In this document: positions 1 through 8,230 of the stretch, in pieces
How the letters are laid out: every line of letters starts with the position of its first letter
Position numbering within the stretch: position 1 is the first letter of the stretch
Notes under the pieces: generated by a model
What the model was told of the DNA's origin: nothing
The model's database searches: none
Seen by the model: the letters and a program-made list of their open reading frames with translations, nothing else
Made by a program: the position numbers and the translations under genes
DNA from: Sandaracinaceae bacterium
Lineage (GTDB): Bacteria; Myxococcota_A; Polyangia; Polyangiales; Sandaracinaceae
Length of the DNA: 48,052 bases
Direction of reading: 5' to 3'
Assembly: GCA_019694315.1 (NCBI GenBank)
Contig: JAIBCE010000017.1
Coordinates: forward strand, 1-48,052

Positions 1-792
1 CCGCACGCGCTTGCCCGGGTGTGCCTCGAAGAGGCTCGCCACCGCGCGCTCCACCTCTTCGGCGAGCTCGTCGATCGTGTAGAGATCCACGCGCGCGGCG
101 TGCGCCGCGTCGAGCACGAGCTCGGCGGCGCGCGCGAGCGACGTGCCCTCGGCGAGCGCGCTCTCGGGCACGTGGAGGCCACGCTCCCGGACCACACCAC
201 GCAGCGCCTCGAGGCTCGGGTGCTTGCGAAGGAGCAGGCGTGTGGTCGCGTCCTCGATGCCCGGCGTCACGGTGACGCCTTCGCGCAGCGCCGTGCGCTT
301 GGCCTCGTCCTTCTTGCCGGCGGCGGCCTGCACGCGCGAGCGCGGCCCGATGAACACGAGGCCCGCCTCCTCGAGCGTGCGCGAGAACTCCTCGTCCTCG
401 CTCATGAAGCCGTAGCCCGCGAAGACGTGGCTGTAGCCGTGCGCGCGGCAGATCCCCACGATCTCGCGCATGCGCTCCTGTCGCTCGGCCTTGGTCGCGC
501 CGCTGTAGTCGCGCACGCGGTGCACGTGCTCGGGGCGGATGCGCCGCAGCTCGGGCGCGAGCGCGTTCGTGTAGACGATCGAGTCCTTCTCGCTGAGGAG
601 CACGCCCGCGTGCGCGATCCCCATCTCCGAGAAGACGTCGAGCGCCTCCTTGCGGATCGGGCCGCGGCACACGACGAGCGGCTTCACGTCCTCGCAGGCG
701 AAGGAGCGCGCCCAGGCGGAGGTGTGGCGCGAGAGGCGACGATCGCCCGTGATCTCGGGGTTGGCGGCGTACCAGTCGATGTGTTTGGCCAT
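1..792 (-). CDS. acyl-CoA carboxylase, biotin carboxylase subunit (N-terminal part, runs off the window)
   Basis: The reading frame opens at an ATG at 792 and is still open at base 1, giving 264 residues of a longer protein. After about 35 residues it shows the biotin carboxylase N-terminal fold (stretches KPLVVCRGPIRKEALD, FAGYGFMSEDEEFSRTLEEAG and FIGPRSRVQAAAGKKDEAKR resemble the segment that precedes the ATP-grasp domain). Known role: ATP-dependent carboxylation of biotin, supplying the carboxyltransferase encoded just upstream. Oddity: after VTPGIEDA at about residue 175 there are some 85 residues (helical, Arg/Glu/Ala-rich) where a short enzyme such as E. coli AccC would already be in its ATP-binding lid, so this is a long-form subunit. 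The ATP-grasp and any biotinyl domain lie outside the window. Substrate (acetyl-, propionyl- or methylcrotonyl-CoA) cannot be told from this part. Confidence 0.8.
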   Translation of the reverse strand, partial: MAKHIDWYAANPEITGDRRLSRHTSAWARSFACEDVKPLVVCRGPIRKEALDVFSEMGIAHAGVLLSEKDSIVYTNALAPELRRIRPEHVHRVRDYSGATKAERQERMREIVGICRAHGYSHVFAGYGFMSEDEEFSRTLEEAGLVFIGPRSRVQAAAGKKDEAKRTALREGVTVTPGIEDATTRLLLRKHPSLEALRGVVRERGLHVPESALAEGTSLARAAELVLDAAHAARVDLYTIDELAEEVERAVASLFEAHPGKRVR

Positions 793-842
793 GGCTCGTG
801 CGGGGCTCGTGCAGGGGGCTCGTGCAGGGAGGGCGCTCGCCC
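793..842. repeat. short tandem repeat and hairpin between carboxylase genes
   Basis: Three near-tandem copies of GGCTCGTGC start at 793, 804 and 817, each followed by a G-rich tail, and they are followed by the hairpin GGGCG-CT-CGCCC at 831-842. A second, similar hairpin (core GGCGCG-CT-CGCGCC) lies at about 857-872. They sit in the 115-bp gap between the carboxyltransferase and biotin carboxylase genes and would be in the operon mRNA. Function unknown; an mRNA processing or stability element is only an inference. Confidence 0.45.
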
Positions 843-907
843 TCGGACAGCGGAAGGGGCGCGCTCGCGCCCAGGCGACGGCGAAGGGCGGTCTCGCGCC
901 CGACGCT

Positions 908-2551
908 TCAGTGGAACTCGCGCTGCGGGCCGGTCATCGTGCTCGGCGTGTAGTGGCGCAGATAGAACGCGAAGGCCTTGCCGATCGCGCTGCGCAGCTC
1001 CACCGGCATCACGATGCGCGAGATCGAGCCGAGCGAGAGCGCCTCGCGCGGGTTCATGAGCTCCTTCTCGTAGCGGAGGTTGAGCTCGCCCTCGCGGGCC
1101 TTGAGGAAGACGGCGGCCGCCTCCTTGTCCATCTTCGACGCCTCGGCGCGGATCTTCCGCAGCTCGTCCTTGTAGACGAACTCCTTGCCCGCAGGGCCCA
1201 TCACGGCCACGCGCGTCGTCGGCAGCGCGAGAACGAGATCCGCGCCCGTGGGGTAGTTGTTGAACGACGCATACGCGCCGCCGAACGCGTTGCGCACGAG
1301 GAGCAGGATGCGCGGCGTGCGCACGTCGACGATCGCATCGAGCAGCGCGCGGCCCGCCTGCACGATGCCGAGCGACTCCTGCTCACGGCCCGGCAGGAAT
1401 CCCGTCGTGTCCTCCACGAAGAGGATCGGGATGTTGTAGACGTTGCAGAAGCGGATGAAGCGCGCCGCCTTGTAGGCCGCGGCCACGTCGATCTGCCCCG
1501 ACGCGACCGCGCTGTTGTTCGCGACGAAGCCGATCACGTGCCCGCCGATGCGCCCGAACGCGGTGATCATGTTGCGCGCGCGCGTCGGCTGGAGCTCGAA
1601 GTAGTCGCCGTGATCGCAGACCTGCTGGATGAGGAAGCTGATGTCGAACGGCGTGTTGAAGCCCGTCGGCGAGTCGAACGCCTTCCGGAACAGCGTGTCG
1701 AGCTCCATCGTCTCGCGCTCGAGCGGGTCGCTCGTGGGGAGGAACGGCGCGAACGAGTGGTTGTCGCTCGGCAGGTAGTTGAGGAGGCGCGCCGAGGTGC
1801 GGAGCGCCGCGACCTCGTCGGCCACCGTGAGATCCGCGACGCCCGAGGCGCCATGCACCTTGGGCCCGCCGAGATCGTCGGGCGAGACGTCCTCACCGAG
1901 CACCGACTTCACGACGCCAGGGCCCGTGAGCCCGAAGAACGTCTCGCCCGGCTGGATGACGAAGCTGCCTTGGCGCGGCAGGTAGCTCCCGCCGCCCGCG
2001 TTGAAGCCGAACATGCACATGATGCTCGGCACCACGCCGCTGATCTTGCGCAGCGCCGTGAACGCCTCGGCGTAGCCATCGAGGCCGCCCACGCCTGCCG
2101 GCACGTACGCGCCCGCGGAGTCGTTCATGCCGATGAGCGGCAGGCCCTTCTCGCCCGCGAGCTGGAAGAGGCGCGCGAGCTTCTTGCCGTTGGTCGCGTC
2201 CATCGAGCCGGCGCGCACCGTGAAGTCGTGGCCGTAGCAGGCGACGTCGCGCTTGCCGATGCGCAGCACGGCCGTCACGAGCGAGGCGCCGTCCAGGTTC
2301 GGCCCCCAGTTCTCGAACAGCACGTCGGGCCGCTCCGGCGTGAGCACGCGGATGCGCTCCCACACCGTCATGCGGTGCTTCTGGTGCTGGCGCGCCACCG
2401 CGTCGACGCCCTGCGCCGTGTGCGGTCGCTGTCGCAGCGCCGCGCCGTCGATCAGCGTCTGCTCGTAGGGTGTGGGCGTCTTGCCAGCGGGCGCGGCGGG
2501 CGCGAACGGATCTTCGATGGAGGGGATCAGCGGCTCGGTCGGGCTCGACAT
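908..2551 (-). CDS. acyl-CoA carboxylase, carboxyltransferase (beta) subunit
   Basis: 547 residues, the usual length of the propionyl/acetyl-/methylcrotonyl-CoA carboxylase beta family. It transfers CO2 from carboxybiotin to an acyl-CoA in the cytoplasm. Two crotonase-like halves are visible: an N-terminal half with [15 protein letters not shown] and [14 protein letters not shown], and a C-terminal half with [15 protein letters not shown] and [13 protein letters not shown], the paired glycine-rich oxyanion-hole turns of this family. The ATG at 2551 (MSSPTEP) is preceded by a good GAGGAAG ribosome site; the frame stays open far upstream but that stretch overlaps the acyl-CoA dehydrogenase and is not protein-like. 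It lies 107 bp after the dehydrogenase and 115 bp before the biotin carboxylase on the same strand, so the three probably form one operon. The family call is firm; the exact acyl substrate is not resolved. Confidence 0.93.
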   Translation of the reverse strand: MSSPTEPLIPSIEDPFAPAAPAGKTPTPYEQTLIDGAALRQRPHTAQGVDAVARQHQKHRMTVWERIRVLTPERPDVLFENWGPNLDGASLVTAVLRIGKRDVACYGHDFTVRAGSMDATNGKKLARLFQLAGEKGLPLIGMNDSAGAYVPAGVGGLDGYAEAFTALRKISGVVPSIMCMFGFNAGGGSYLPRQGSFVIQPGETFFGLTGPGVVKSVLGEDVSPDDLGGPKVHGASGVADLTVADEVAALRTSARLLNYLPSDNHSFAPFLPTSDPLERETMELDTLFRKAFDSPTGFNTPFDISFLIQQVCDHGDYFELQPTRARNMITAFGRIGGHVIGFVANNSAVASGQIDVAAAYKAARFIRFCNVYNIPILFVEDTTGFLPGREQESLGIVQAGRALLDAIVDVRTPRILLLVRNAFGGAYASFNNYPTGADLVLALPTTRVAVMGPAGKEFVYKDELRKIRAEASKMDKEAAAVFLKAREGELNLRYEKELMNPREALSLGSISRIVMPVELRSAIGKAFAFYLRHYTPSTMTGPQREFH

Positions 2552-2566
2552 CGACTTCCTCTCGAA

Positions 2567-2584
2567 CGCCCTCGGACGAGGGCG
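2567..2584. repeat. inverted repeat in dehydrogenase-carboxyltransferase gap
   Basis: CGCCCTCG-GA-CGAGGGCG is a perfect 8-bp inverted repeat 16 bp upstream of the carboxyltransferase start. No T-run follows on either strand, so it is not a standard terminator. It would form a compact hairpin just ahead of the ribosome site in the operon mRNA. Confidence 0.4.
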
Positions 2585-2658
2585 CGAAAGGATGCCTCCG
2601 CGCCGCGCGCGACGGAAGGAGGAACGCGCACGGCGACCGCTCAGCTCGGTCCCTCGGC

Positions 2659-4590
2659 TCACTCCGCGGCGCGGGACGCTGGTGCCTCGGCCTGGGCGAG
2701 CTCGTCGAGCAGGCGCTGGCCGCGCGACTCGATCTCGTCGTGGAGGTACCGACACCTCGGCTCGGCGCGCTCGAGCCAGCGCACGAGGAGCTCCTCGCGC
2801 GCCGGGTCCTCTCTGCGTTGCTCGAGCAGGAGCTCGGCGATCAGCACATCCGAGAGGACGCGTGTGAGCCGCTCCGCGTGGAGCATCGCGAAGGCGAAGT
2901 CGCGCTTGGGGTTCCAGTTCTTCGACAGCGTGCCCACCCACTCGGTGATCGGCGCCTCGCGCACCGAGCGCAGCTTGTCGCTCGCCGTGCGCACGAGGAG
3001 CAGGCGCACCACGTCGCTCTCGAGCACCTGGAGGCGCGCCACGCGTCGCTCGAGCGCGTCGCGCGAGGAGATCGCTCGCATGCGCGCGTCGGCGCTCCGC
3101 TGCACGAACGCCCGCGGCCGCTTCATCACCGCCGAGAGCGTGTCCTTCATCGCCATGAGGCTCTGGATCTGGCTCGTGCCCTCGTAGATGGGCATCACCA
3201 TCGCGTCTCGAAGGAGCTTCTCGGCGCCGTACTCGGTCGTGTAGCCCACGCCGCCGTGGATCTGCACGCAGCGCCTCGCCATCTCCACGGCCTTCTCCGC
3301 CGCGAGGTACTTGAGGAGCGGCGTCGCGCGACGCGAGCGCGCGCGGTGCGAGCGGATCGCGCGATCGAGCTCGGGATCCTCGGCCTTGCGGGCGCGCCTC
3401 CGGAGATCGAGCTTCTGGCCCATCTCCTCGTGGAACGTCGCGTGCGCCGCGAGCGCGCGGAGGCCGCGCACGTCGGTGCGCATCTCGTCGAGGTAGTCCG
3501 CGATCATCTCGTGGCGATCGATGGTCTTGCCCATCGACACGCGCTCTCGGGCGTACGCCTCGGCCAGGCGAACGGCGGCCTCGCAGAGGCCGATGCACTC
3601 GAAGCCCACGCCCACGCGCGCCCCGTTCATGAGCAGCAGCATGTACTCGAAGCCCTGGCCCCTCTCGCCGATGAGGTGCGCGGGGGCGGCGTCGAACGAG
3701 AGCGCCGCCGTGACCGACGCGTGGTGGCCGAGCTTCTCTTCGACGCGATCGAGGCTCACGACGCGCTTGCGCGTTCCGTCGGGCAGGTCCTCGTACGTCG
3801 GCACGAGGAACATCGAGAGGCCCTTGAGCCCAGCCATCGGATCGTCGCTGTCCTTGGTGTCCTCACTCCTCGCGATCACGAAGTGGTACTTGCCGTGGCC
3901 CGACGTGATGAAGATCTTCTGGCCCGTCACGCGCCACACGCCGTCGTCGCCGAGCACGGCCTTCGCGCGCAGCTTGGCCATGTCGCTGCCGGCATCGGGC
4001 TCGGTGATGTCCATGCAGCCCCACGCCTTGCCGGCGACGATCTCGCGGATCTCCTTCTCGAAGCGCGTCTTGGTGATGCGGCCGTCCGCGTCGAGCTCGG
4101 TCGAGCCCTCGCGGATCGAGAAGAGCAGCATCGCGAGGGCCATGCCCCCGTGGAAGCCGTGGTGCGCCATCACCGACACGTCGGCGCGCGCGAAGATCTC
4201 GCTCGTCAGGTAGTAGAGCGCCATCGGCGCGTTCATGCCGCCGAGCTCGCGCGGCACGCACAGGCCGTGGAGATCCATCTGCGACACGGCCTTCGTCACG
4301 GCTTCCAGGCGCGTGGGGAAGCGCGCCTCGCCCCCCTCGAAGATCACGCCGTCTCGATCGATCTCGGCTGCGTGCGGCGCGATCTCGTCGCCCGCGAGCT
4401 CGCCGATCGCCCGCGCGATGTCACCGAAGAGCTCCTTGGCCTCGTCGATCGACTTCGGCGCGTCGGCGCTCGTCGGCGCATACGGCCCCGTGAGCGGCAG
4501 GTGCTCGCTCGCGCGCACGAGCGCGCCCCAGTCGAGGCCGCGCGTGAAGTACCAACGAAGATCCGCGTTGTCCTCGAAGAAGTTCGCCAT
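2659..4590 (-). CDS. acyl-CoA dehydrogenase, long (~640 aa) type
   Basis: 643-residue flavoprotein that oxidises an acyl-CoA to the 2-enoyl-CoA, passing electrons to ETF. Seen: the FAD/substrate signature [14 protein letters not shown], the segment [17 protein letters not shown], and near residue 470 the IYEGTSQIQ motif whose Glu is the catalytic base in most family members, preceded by [20 protein letters not shown]. The last ~165 residues form an extra helical domain typical of the long FadE-like forms. The ATG at 4590 follows a strong GGAGG ribosome site 6 nt away, and a -10-like TAGAGT lies at 4613-4618. It is first in the minus-strand operon with the carboxyltransferase and biotin carboxylase, suggesting oxidation and carboxylation of branched or odd-chain acyl-CoAs. 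Confidence 0.93.
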   Translation of the reverse strand: MANFFEDNADLRWYFTRGLDWGALVRASEHLPLTGPYAPTSADAPKSIDEAKELFGDIARAIGELAGDEIAPHAAEIDRDGVIFEGGEARFPTRLEAVTKAVSQMDLHGLCVPRELGGMNAPMALYYLTSEIFARADVSVMAHHGFHGGMALAMLLFSIREGSTELDADGRITKTRFEKEIREIVAGKAWGCMDITEPDAGSDMAKLRAKAVLGDDGVWRVTGQKIFITSGHGKYHFVIARSEDTKDSDDPMAGLKGLSMFLVPTYEDLPDGTRKRVVSLDRVEEKLGHHASVTAALSFDAAPAHLIGERGQGFEYMLLLMNGARVGVGFECIGLCEAAVRLAEAYARERVSMGKTIDRHEMIADYLDEMRTDVRGLRALAAHATFHEEMGQKLDLRRRARKAEDPELDRAIRSHRARSRRATPLLKYLAAEKAVEMARRCVQIHGGVGYTTEYGAEKLLRDAMVMPIYEGTSQIQSLMAMKDTLSAVMKRPRAFVQRSADARMRAISSRDALERRVARLQVLESDVVRLLLVRTASDKLRSVREAPITEWVGTLSKNWNPKRDFAFAMLHAERLTRVLSDVLIAELLLEQRREDPAREELLVRWLERAEPRCRYLHDEIESRGQRLLDELAQAEAPASRAAE

Positions 4591-4974
4591 CGCTTCCTCC
4601 GATCGGAGCCTGACTCTACGCGAGTTGGCAGCGGTCGGCGCCGGCGATCAGCTCCGTGGGCCGTCCCGTTCGAGTCGGCGAGACGAAGCGTCCGATGACG
4701 GCGCGCGAGCTGCGGCGCGGGAGCGAGATGGCGCTGTTGACCGTCTCCAGCGCTCAGTCGCACGCTCTCTGGCGTGGATCGGGCCAATCGCTTCTCGACG
4801 CTCTTCGTCGACCTCATCGGCGATTCCTGTCGGCGCTTCGGTCACGGACACGCAAAGCCGCTGGACGCGGGCGCGGATGCACCCTGAAGTACGGAGAGAC
4901 GACGAGCCGATCCACAAGGCCGCTTGCCTTGCGTTCGCCTTGATCGGCTGCGGCAAGCTCCCGCTCCTCGAAAG
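4591..4974. other. intergenic stretch without recognisable gene
   Basis: About 380 bp between the acyl-CoA dehydrogenase promoter and the first copy of the 643-bp direct repeat. Open frames exist on both strands but none has protein-like composition or a ribosome site. Apart from the putative -10 at 4613-4618 I see no structured element. It does not match the sequence downstream of the second repeat copy (7468-7587). Confidence 0.5.
4613..4618 (-). promoter_or_regulatory. candidate -10 element of the acyl-CoA operon
   Basis: Reading the minus strand, TAGAGT occurs 22 nt before the acyl-CoA dehydrogenase ATG, with the ribosome site GGAGG between them. No convincing -35 hexamer is visible at 17 nt. 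Predicted transcript leader about 15 nt. Confidence 0.35.
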
Positions 4975-4992
4975 CGGAATCCGCTGCTGCGC

Positions 4993-5481
4993 TCAAGGGG
5001 ACGTGTCGAGGCAGCGGTAGATCGGCACACCACCCAGCGTCGTGATCGGGGCGCTGCGATCGCAGGTGCGCGAGGTCCCCTGGCAGTCCGCGACGGTCTG
5101 GCAGAGATCCACGCAACGTCCGTCCACGTCCGCGCTCGGGCGGTAGCACGTGAGGCCGAGCGAGCAGAAGCTCGCGTCCATGCAGAGCTGACCGTCGGAG
5201 GACGAGCCGGAGCTCGAGCGGCACTCGGGCGGAGCATCCACGCTGTTGCCCGTGATGCGGAACGAGCAGGCCTGGTGGAGCTCCAGCGCGCCGCACTGCG
5301 CCGAGAGCAGGCTGCACGTGGGACCCTGGCCCACGTTCGGCTCTGTGGTGACGGGCGGATCGACCTCGATCGGGTCGCAGACCTCGCCCTCGCGGCACAC
5401 GGAGTCGAAGCCGTAGCCGCACGCCGAGAGGCCGAGGGCCACGAGGCACACGCCGACGACGAGGCTGGGCGTGCGACGCAT
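4993..5481 (-). CDS. small Cys-rich lipoprotein, duplicate copy 1
   Basis: 162 residues, identical in protein sequence to the product of 7606-8094. A lipoprotein signal ends in LSAC with the acylated Cys at residue 21. The mature part holds about sixteen cysteines in short loops (for example CREGEVC, CSLGLTC, CVDLCQTVADC), suggesting a disulfide-stabilised envelope domain. I do not recognise a named family. In the intact locus this gene is coupled to the TPR-protein gene through a TGATG overlap; here only the last 45 codons of that partner precede it, so its expression would depend on the inserted DNA upstream. Probably a functional duplicate or an expression-silent one. Confidence 0.7.
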   Translation of the reverse strand: MRRTPSLVVGVCLVALGLSACGYGFDSVCREGEVCDPIEVDPPVTTEPNVGQGPTCSLLSAQCGALELHQACSFRITGNSVDAPPECRSSSGSSSDGQLCMDASFCSLGLTCYRPSADVDGRCVDLCQTVADCQGTSRTCDRSAPITTLGGVPIYRCLDTSP

Positions 5482-5617
5482 CAGAAGCTCCCCCGGAGCT
5501 GGAGCGAGCCCGGGCCGAGGTCCACGTAGACGCGCGTGCCGCCGGTGCTGAAGCCCTCTGCGAGGAACGAGATCGCGGTCGCGGTGCCGAGCAGCGCGGA
5601 GGCGACGACGAGCACGT
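5481..5617 (-). pseudogene. 3'-terminal fragment of the TPR-protein gene
   Basis: Encodes the last 45 residues of the protein at 8094-8936, beginning VLVVASALLGTATAISF and ending RGSF. The rest of the gene is absent: identity stops at 5617. The frame stays open into unrelated upstream DNA, so a short chimeric peptide with one membrane helix could be made, but no credible start is seen. It contains four of the five differences between the two repeat copies. Confidence 0.85.
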
Positions 5618-5716
5618 GCCGCGAAGCGGATGCGTCCGATGGCATCGCGCCGTCCCGCGGAGGCATCCCGACTTCGCGCAGCGGTCGCGCCCCGTCGAAG
5701 CCTGCTTGTGCACTCG

Positions 5717-7009
5717 TCACGGCTCTACGATCGGCAGGACGTTTGGATCGATGCGAAAGATGCCGGTGGTGGCGATGACGAGGATCTCCTCGTCGGTCGC
5801 ATACAGCGGAACGTCGACGACATTCCCGTCGTCCGGGGGATCCCATTCACGGCGCGAACCGTCTCGGGTGTCCCACACGGCCATGACCCGATCGACGTAG
5901 ACGGCTGCGAGCCAGTGTGCGCCGTACGCGGGTCGATACAGACCTGGGAAGTCGCTCACTCGCGTCGGCACGACATCCTCGACACGCGTCGCGTAGGGTG
6001 ATGTCCAAAGCTCGAGACGAGCAAACGTCCGCGTGGCGAAGTCGTAATCGTAGCCTTGAAGCCACACGAGGTTGTTGCCGTCGGTCGCGAAGCGTCTCAC
6101 TTCACCCGGGCTGGCGTCGATAAGCACACTTGGAGGTTCTGCGACCGTTCCGGTCCAAACTCGTGCGTGGTCCGTCCACAGTTCGTAAAAGACGCGATCG
6201 CCGATGAGGTCTGTGTGAACGATCGTTCCGTCGGTCCCTCGCGGCGGGAAGAAGGCCCGTTCACCCGTCTCGTCCATGAGAGCTAGCGTCGCAGTGGGGC
6301 TGTACGTCCAAGCGCGATGCGTCGCGCTCACGTGATTCTCCACAATCGTGAGTGACGACATGACATCGAATTGGTAGACCGGTGCCACCACGGTTGCCGT
6401 CTCGCCGACCGGCGCGGTCCACGCAGAGAGCTGGGTGAGGCCAGAAGGCCGATTGGCATACGCCGAGATGGCCACTCGGTCTCCGCCGTAGGCGGGCGCT
6501 CCGAGCTGGCCGGTCGGTTCCTCGACGTCCCAGAGCTTCCAAGCTGCGATGGCGCGTCCGGTCTCGATGTCGATCAGGGCCGCGACCTGGAGCTCCAGAG
6601 GCATCTGCACCCACGCAACGCGCCGTGTCTCGTCGACGTAGCCGGCGATCCAGGCGCACTGCACGGTCGAGCGCCCGCTCAGACACCCTTCGCCGCAGCT
6701 GTCCCACTCCACCGACACCACGCGCTCGGGATGACGTGCCACGAAGAGCTCCACCCCGTCGGGCTGTCCTTCGAGCATCACCCATTCGGGGTCGTTCGGT
6801 CCACCATCGCGCGGAGCATCTTCGGGTGTGTCATGGCCCACGTCGCGTGTCGCGTCCGGACGCGTGGCGTCACGAGCTCCCGAGTCCAGCCAGCCGCGGC
6901 CGACATCGTCGCCCGCGTCGTGTGGCGGTGGGGAAGCGCAAGTACAAGTGCTCAGAAGCACTGCCAGGCACGCTCCCACCGCCCTGAGGCGGTTGGGGGT
7001 CAGAAGCAT
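5717..7009 (-). CDS. putative lipoprotein, beta-propeller-like, in inserted DNA
   Basis: 430 residues. The N-terminus has a hydrophobic signal ending LLSTC followed by an acidic Asp/Ala/Gly/Arg-rich linker (DAGDD, DATRPDATRD, DTPEDAPRDGG) of the kind seen on other lipoproteins here. From about residue 75 the protein is rich in strand-like units such as VVSVEWDSC, RRVAWVQMPL, DRVAISAYAN, NNLVWLQGYD and HWLAAVYVDRVMAVWDT, the pattern of a WD40/YVTN-like propeller with four cysteines near residues 104-117. Annotation as a propeller is inferred from pattern, not a recognised family. The ATG overlaps the end of the restriction-enzyme stump by 10 nt and has a GAGGG ribosome site. It sits wholly inside the segment between the direct repeats, and its sequence looks less GC-rich than the flanks. 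Confidence 0.72.
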   Translation of the reverse strand: MLLTPNRLRAVGACLAVLLSTCTCASPPPHDAGDDVGRGWLDSGARDATRPDATRDVGHDTPEDAPRDGGPNDPEWVMLEGQPDGVELFVARHPERVVSVEWDSCGEGCLSGRSTVQCAWIAGYVDETRRVAWVQMPLELQVAALIDIETGRAIAAWKLWDVEEPTGQLGAPAYGGDRVAISAYANRPSGLTQLSAWTAPVGETATVVAPVYQFDVMSSLTIVENHVSATHRAWTYSPTATLALMDETGERAFFPPRGTDGTIVHTDLIGDRVFYELWTDHARVWTGTVAEPPSVLIDASPGEVRRFATDGNNLVWLQGYDYDFATRTFARLELWTSPYATRVEDVVPTRVSDFPGLYRPAYGAHWLAAVYVDRVMAVWDTRDGSRREWDPPDDGNVVDVPLYATDEEILVIATTGIFRIDPNVLPIVEP

Positions 7010-7467
7010 CGGTCGGCGGCCCTCGGGATTCGGTGGAGCTCGCCGTTCCGCACAGCATAGTCCCAGCCCTGCTGGATGGGTGTGAGTGACCGTCCTTTTG
7101 CGTGATCCAGGTACTGGGCAGCCCCTTTGAGTTCGATCGGAGCGACGACCCGAGACTCGCCGTGTCGGAAGAAGCCCAACGCGCCGTCCGCGGACCCGCC
7201 AAGGAGAGACTTCTCCGCGACCAAATCCCAGGCTCCACCGCTCGCCTTCGCCATGGTGCGATAGCCCAGGACGTCACCGAAGACGCGTTCGAGGAAGCCC
7301 GCGTGGAGGCTGACCTCCTTGGTGTCGTCGAGCGCTCCGCTCTTCAGGTGCTCAAGCCAGGGCGCAATAGTGGCGCGATGCTTGTCGAACAGCCCGGTGG
7401 GAAGGGCTTCAACACGTTCGCGAACGAGCCGCGGGTGAAACAGCGTGAGGTGACGCGGGGGAGCCAT
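7000..7467 (-). pseudogene. truncated type IIG restriction-modification enzyme (N-terminal stump)
   Basis: 155 residues. Residues ~30-136 (KEVSLHAGFLERVFGDVLGY, WDLVAEKSLLGGSADGALGF, VVAPIELKGA, GRSLTPIQQGWDYA) resemble the N-terminal nuclease/recognition part of large Eco57I/type IIG R-M proteins, where PIELKGA forms part of a PD-(D/E)xK-like site. The match ends right after QQGWDYA, and the last ~20 residues (RNGELHRIPRAADRCF) are unrelated read-through. Methyltransferase and target-recognition domains are missing. A plausible promoter remains: TATTCT at 7478-7483 with CTGCCA 17 nt upstream. So this is a decayed defence gene, cut at about 7040, now inside the direct-repeat-flanked insertion. 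Confidence 0.75.
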
Positions 7468-7587
7468 GACCCGTGGGAGAATAGTCGGCGGCGGCCAGAA
7501 TGGCAGGACTAACAGCCGGGCCCACCATCGGACGGCGCCGAGGTCGAAGACCTGAACGCGGGCTTCGCGGACTGCCCGGATGCCGAC
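7468..7587. other. right end of the insertion, possible gene remnant
   Basis: About 120 bp between the restriction-enzyme stump and repeat copy 2. On the plus strand from about 7525 a protein-like stretch reads SDGAEVEDLNAGFADCPDAD without a start and runs into the repeat; it may be the remnant of another gene. No terminal inverted repeat or target-site duplication is evident at 7587/7588. Confidence 0.35.
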
Positions 7588-8230
7588 CGGAATCCGCTGC
7601 TGCGCTCAAGGGGACGTGTCGAGGCAGCGGTAGATCGGCACACCACCCAGCGTCGTGATCGGGGCGCTGCGATCGCAGGTGCGCGAGGTCCCCTGGCAGT
7701 CCGCGACGGTCTGGCAGAGATCCACGCAACGTCCGTCCACGTCCGCGCTCGGGCGGTAGCACGTGAGGCCGAGCGAGCAGAAGCTCGCGTCCATGCAGAG
7801 CTGACCGTCGGAGGACGAGCCGGAGCTCGAGCGGCACTCGGGCGGAGCATCCACGCTGTTGCCCGTGATGCGGAACGAGCAGGCCTGGTGGAGCTCCAGC
7901 GCGCCGCACTGCGCCGAGAGCAGGCTGCACGTGGGACCCTGGCCCACGTTCGGCTCTGTGGTGACGGGCGGATCGACCTCGATCGGGTCGCAGACCTCGC
8001 CCTCGCGGCACACGGAGTCGAAGCCGTAGCCGCACGCCGAGAGGCCGAGGGCCACGAGGCACACGCCGACGACGAGGCTGGGCGTGCGGCGCATCAGAAG
8101 CTCCCCCGGAGCTGGAGCGAGCCGGGGCCGAGGTCCACGTACACACGCGTGCCGCCGGTGCTGAAGCCCTCGGCGAGGAACGAGATCGCGGTCGCGGTGC
8201 CGAGCAGCGCGGAGGCGACGACGAGCACGT
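7588..8230. repeat. 643-bp direct repeat, copy 2
   Basis: Partner of 4975-5617, same orientation, 638 of 643 positions identical by eye. This copy is continuous with the full TPR-protein gene and therefore looks like the resident locus. Recombination between the copies would remove exactly 2,613 bp and restore an uninterrupted two-gene unit. Confidence 0.95.
7606..8094 (-). CDS. small Cys-rich lipoprotein, copy 2 (resident locus)
   Basis: 162-residue lipoprotein with lipobox LSAC (Cys 21) and about sixteen cysteines in short loops; no named family recognised. Its ATG shares one base with the stop codon of the upstream TPR-protein gene (TGATG), so the two are translationally coupled and probably act together at the cell envelope. 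The protein is identical to the copy at 4993-5481, although one synonymous base differs in codon 2. Confidence 0.85.
   Translation of the reverse strand: MRRTPSLVVGVCLVALGLSACGYGFDSVCREGEVCDPIEVDPPVTTEPNVGQGPTCSLLSAQCGALELHQACSFRITGNSVDAPPECRSSSGSSSDGQLCMDASFCSLGLTCYRPSADVDGRCVDLCQTVADCQGTSRTCDRSAPITTLGGVPIYRCLDTSP

Larger units (their letters stand above)
4975..5617. repeat. 643-bp direct repeat, copy 1
   Basis: Matches 7588-8230 at a constant offset of 2,613 bp with no indel. I counted five differences by eye (5476, 5511, 5529, 5532, 5559); the first 501 bases are identical. The repeat carries a complete small lipoprotein gene and the last 45 codons of the TPR-protein gene. The copies flank 1,970 bp of unrelated sequence. 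Confidence 0.95.

Noticed and set aside
650..3187. Long plus-strand open frame (845 codons) opposite the carboxylase genes
   Set aside because: Arg/Ala/Glu/His-rich shadow of minus-strand genes with clear family motifs; long antisense frames are expected at this GC content.
2470..4698. Long plus-strand open frame opposite the acyl-CoA dehydrogenase
   Set aside because: Same composition artefact; the minus strand carries the complete dehydrogenase.
5481..5846. 121-codon frame fusing unrelated DNA to the TPR-protein tail
   Set aside because: Upstream residues are not protein-like and no ribosome site is seen; treated as a gene fragment created by the repeat junction.
5619..7570. CCGCGAAGC at 5619-5627 and its complement at 7562-7570 as insertion-sequence ends
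   Set aside because: Only 9 bp, asymmetrically placed relative to the repeat junctions, and no transposase or target duplication between.
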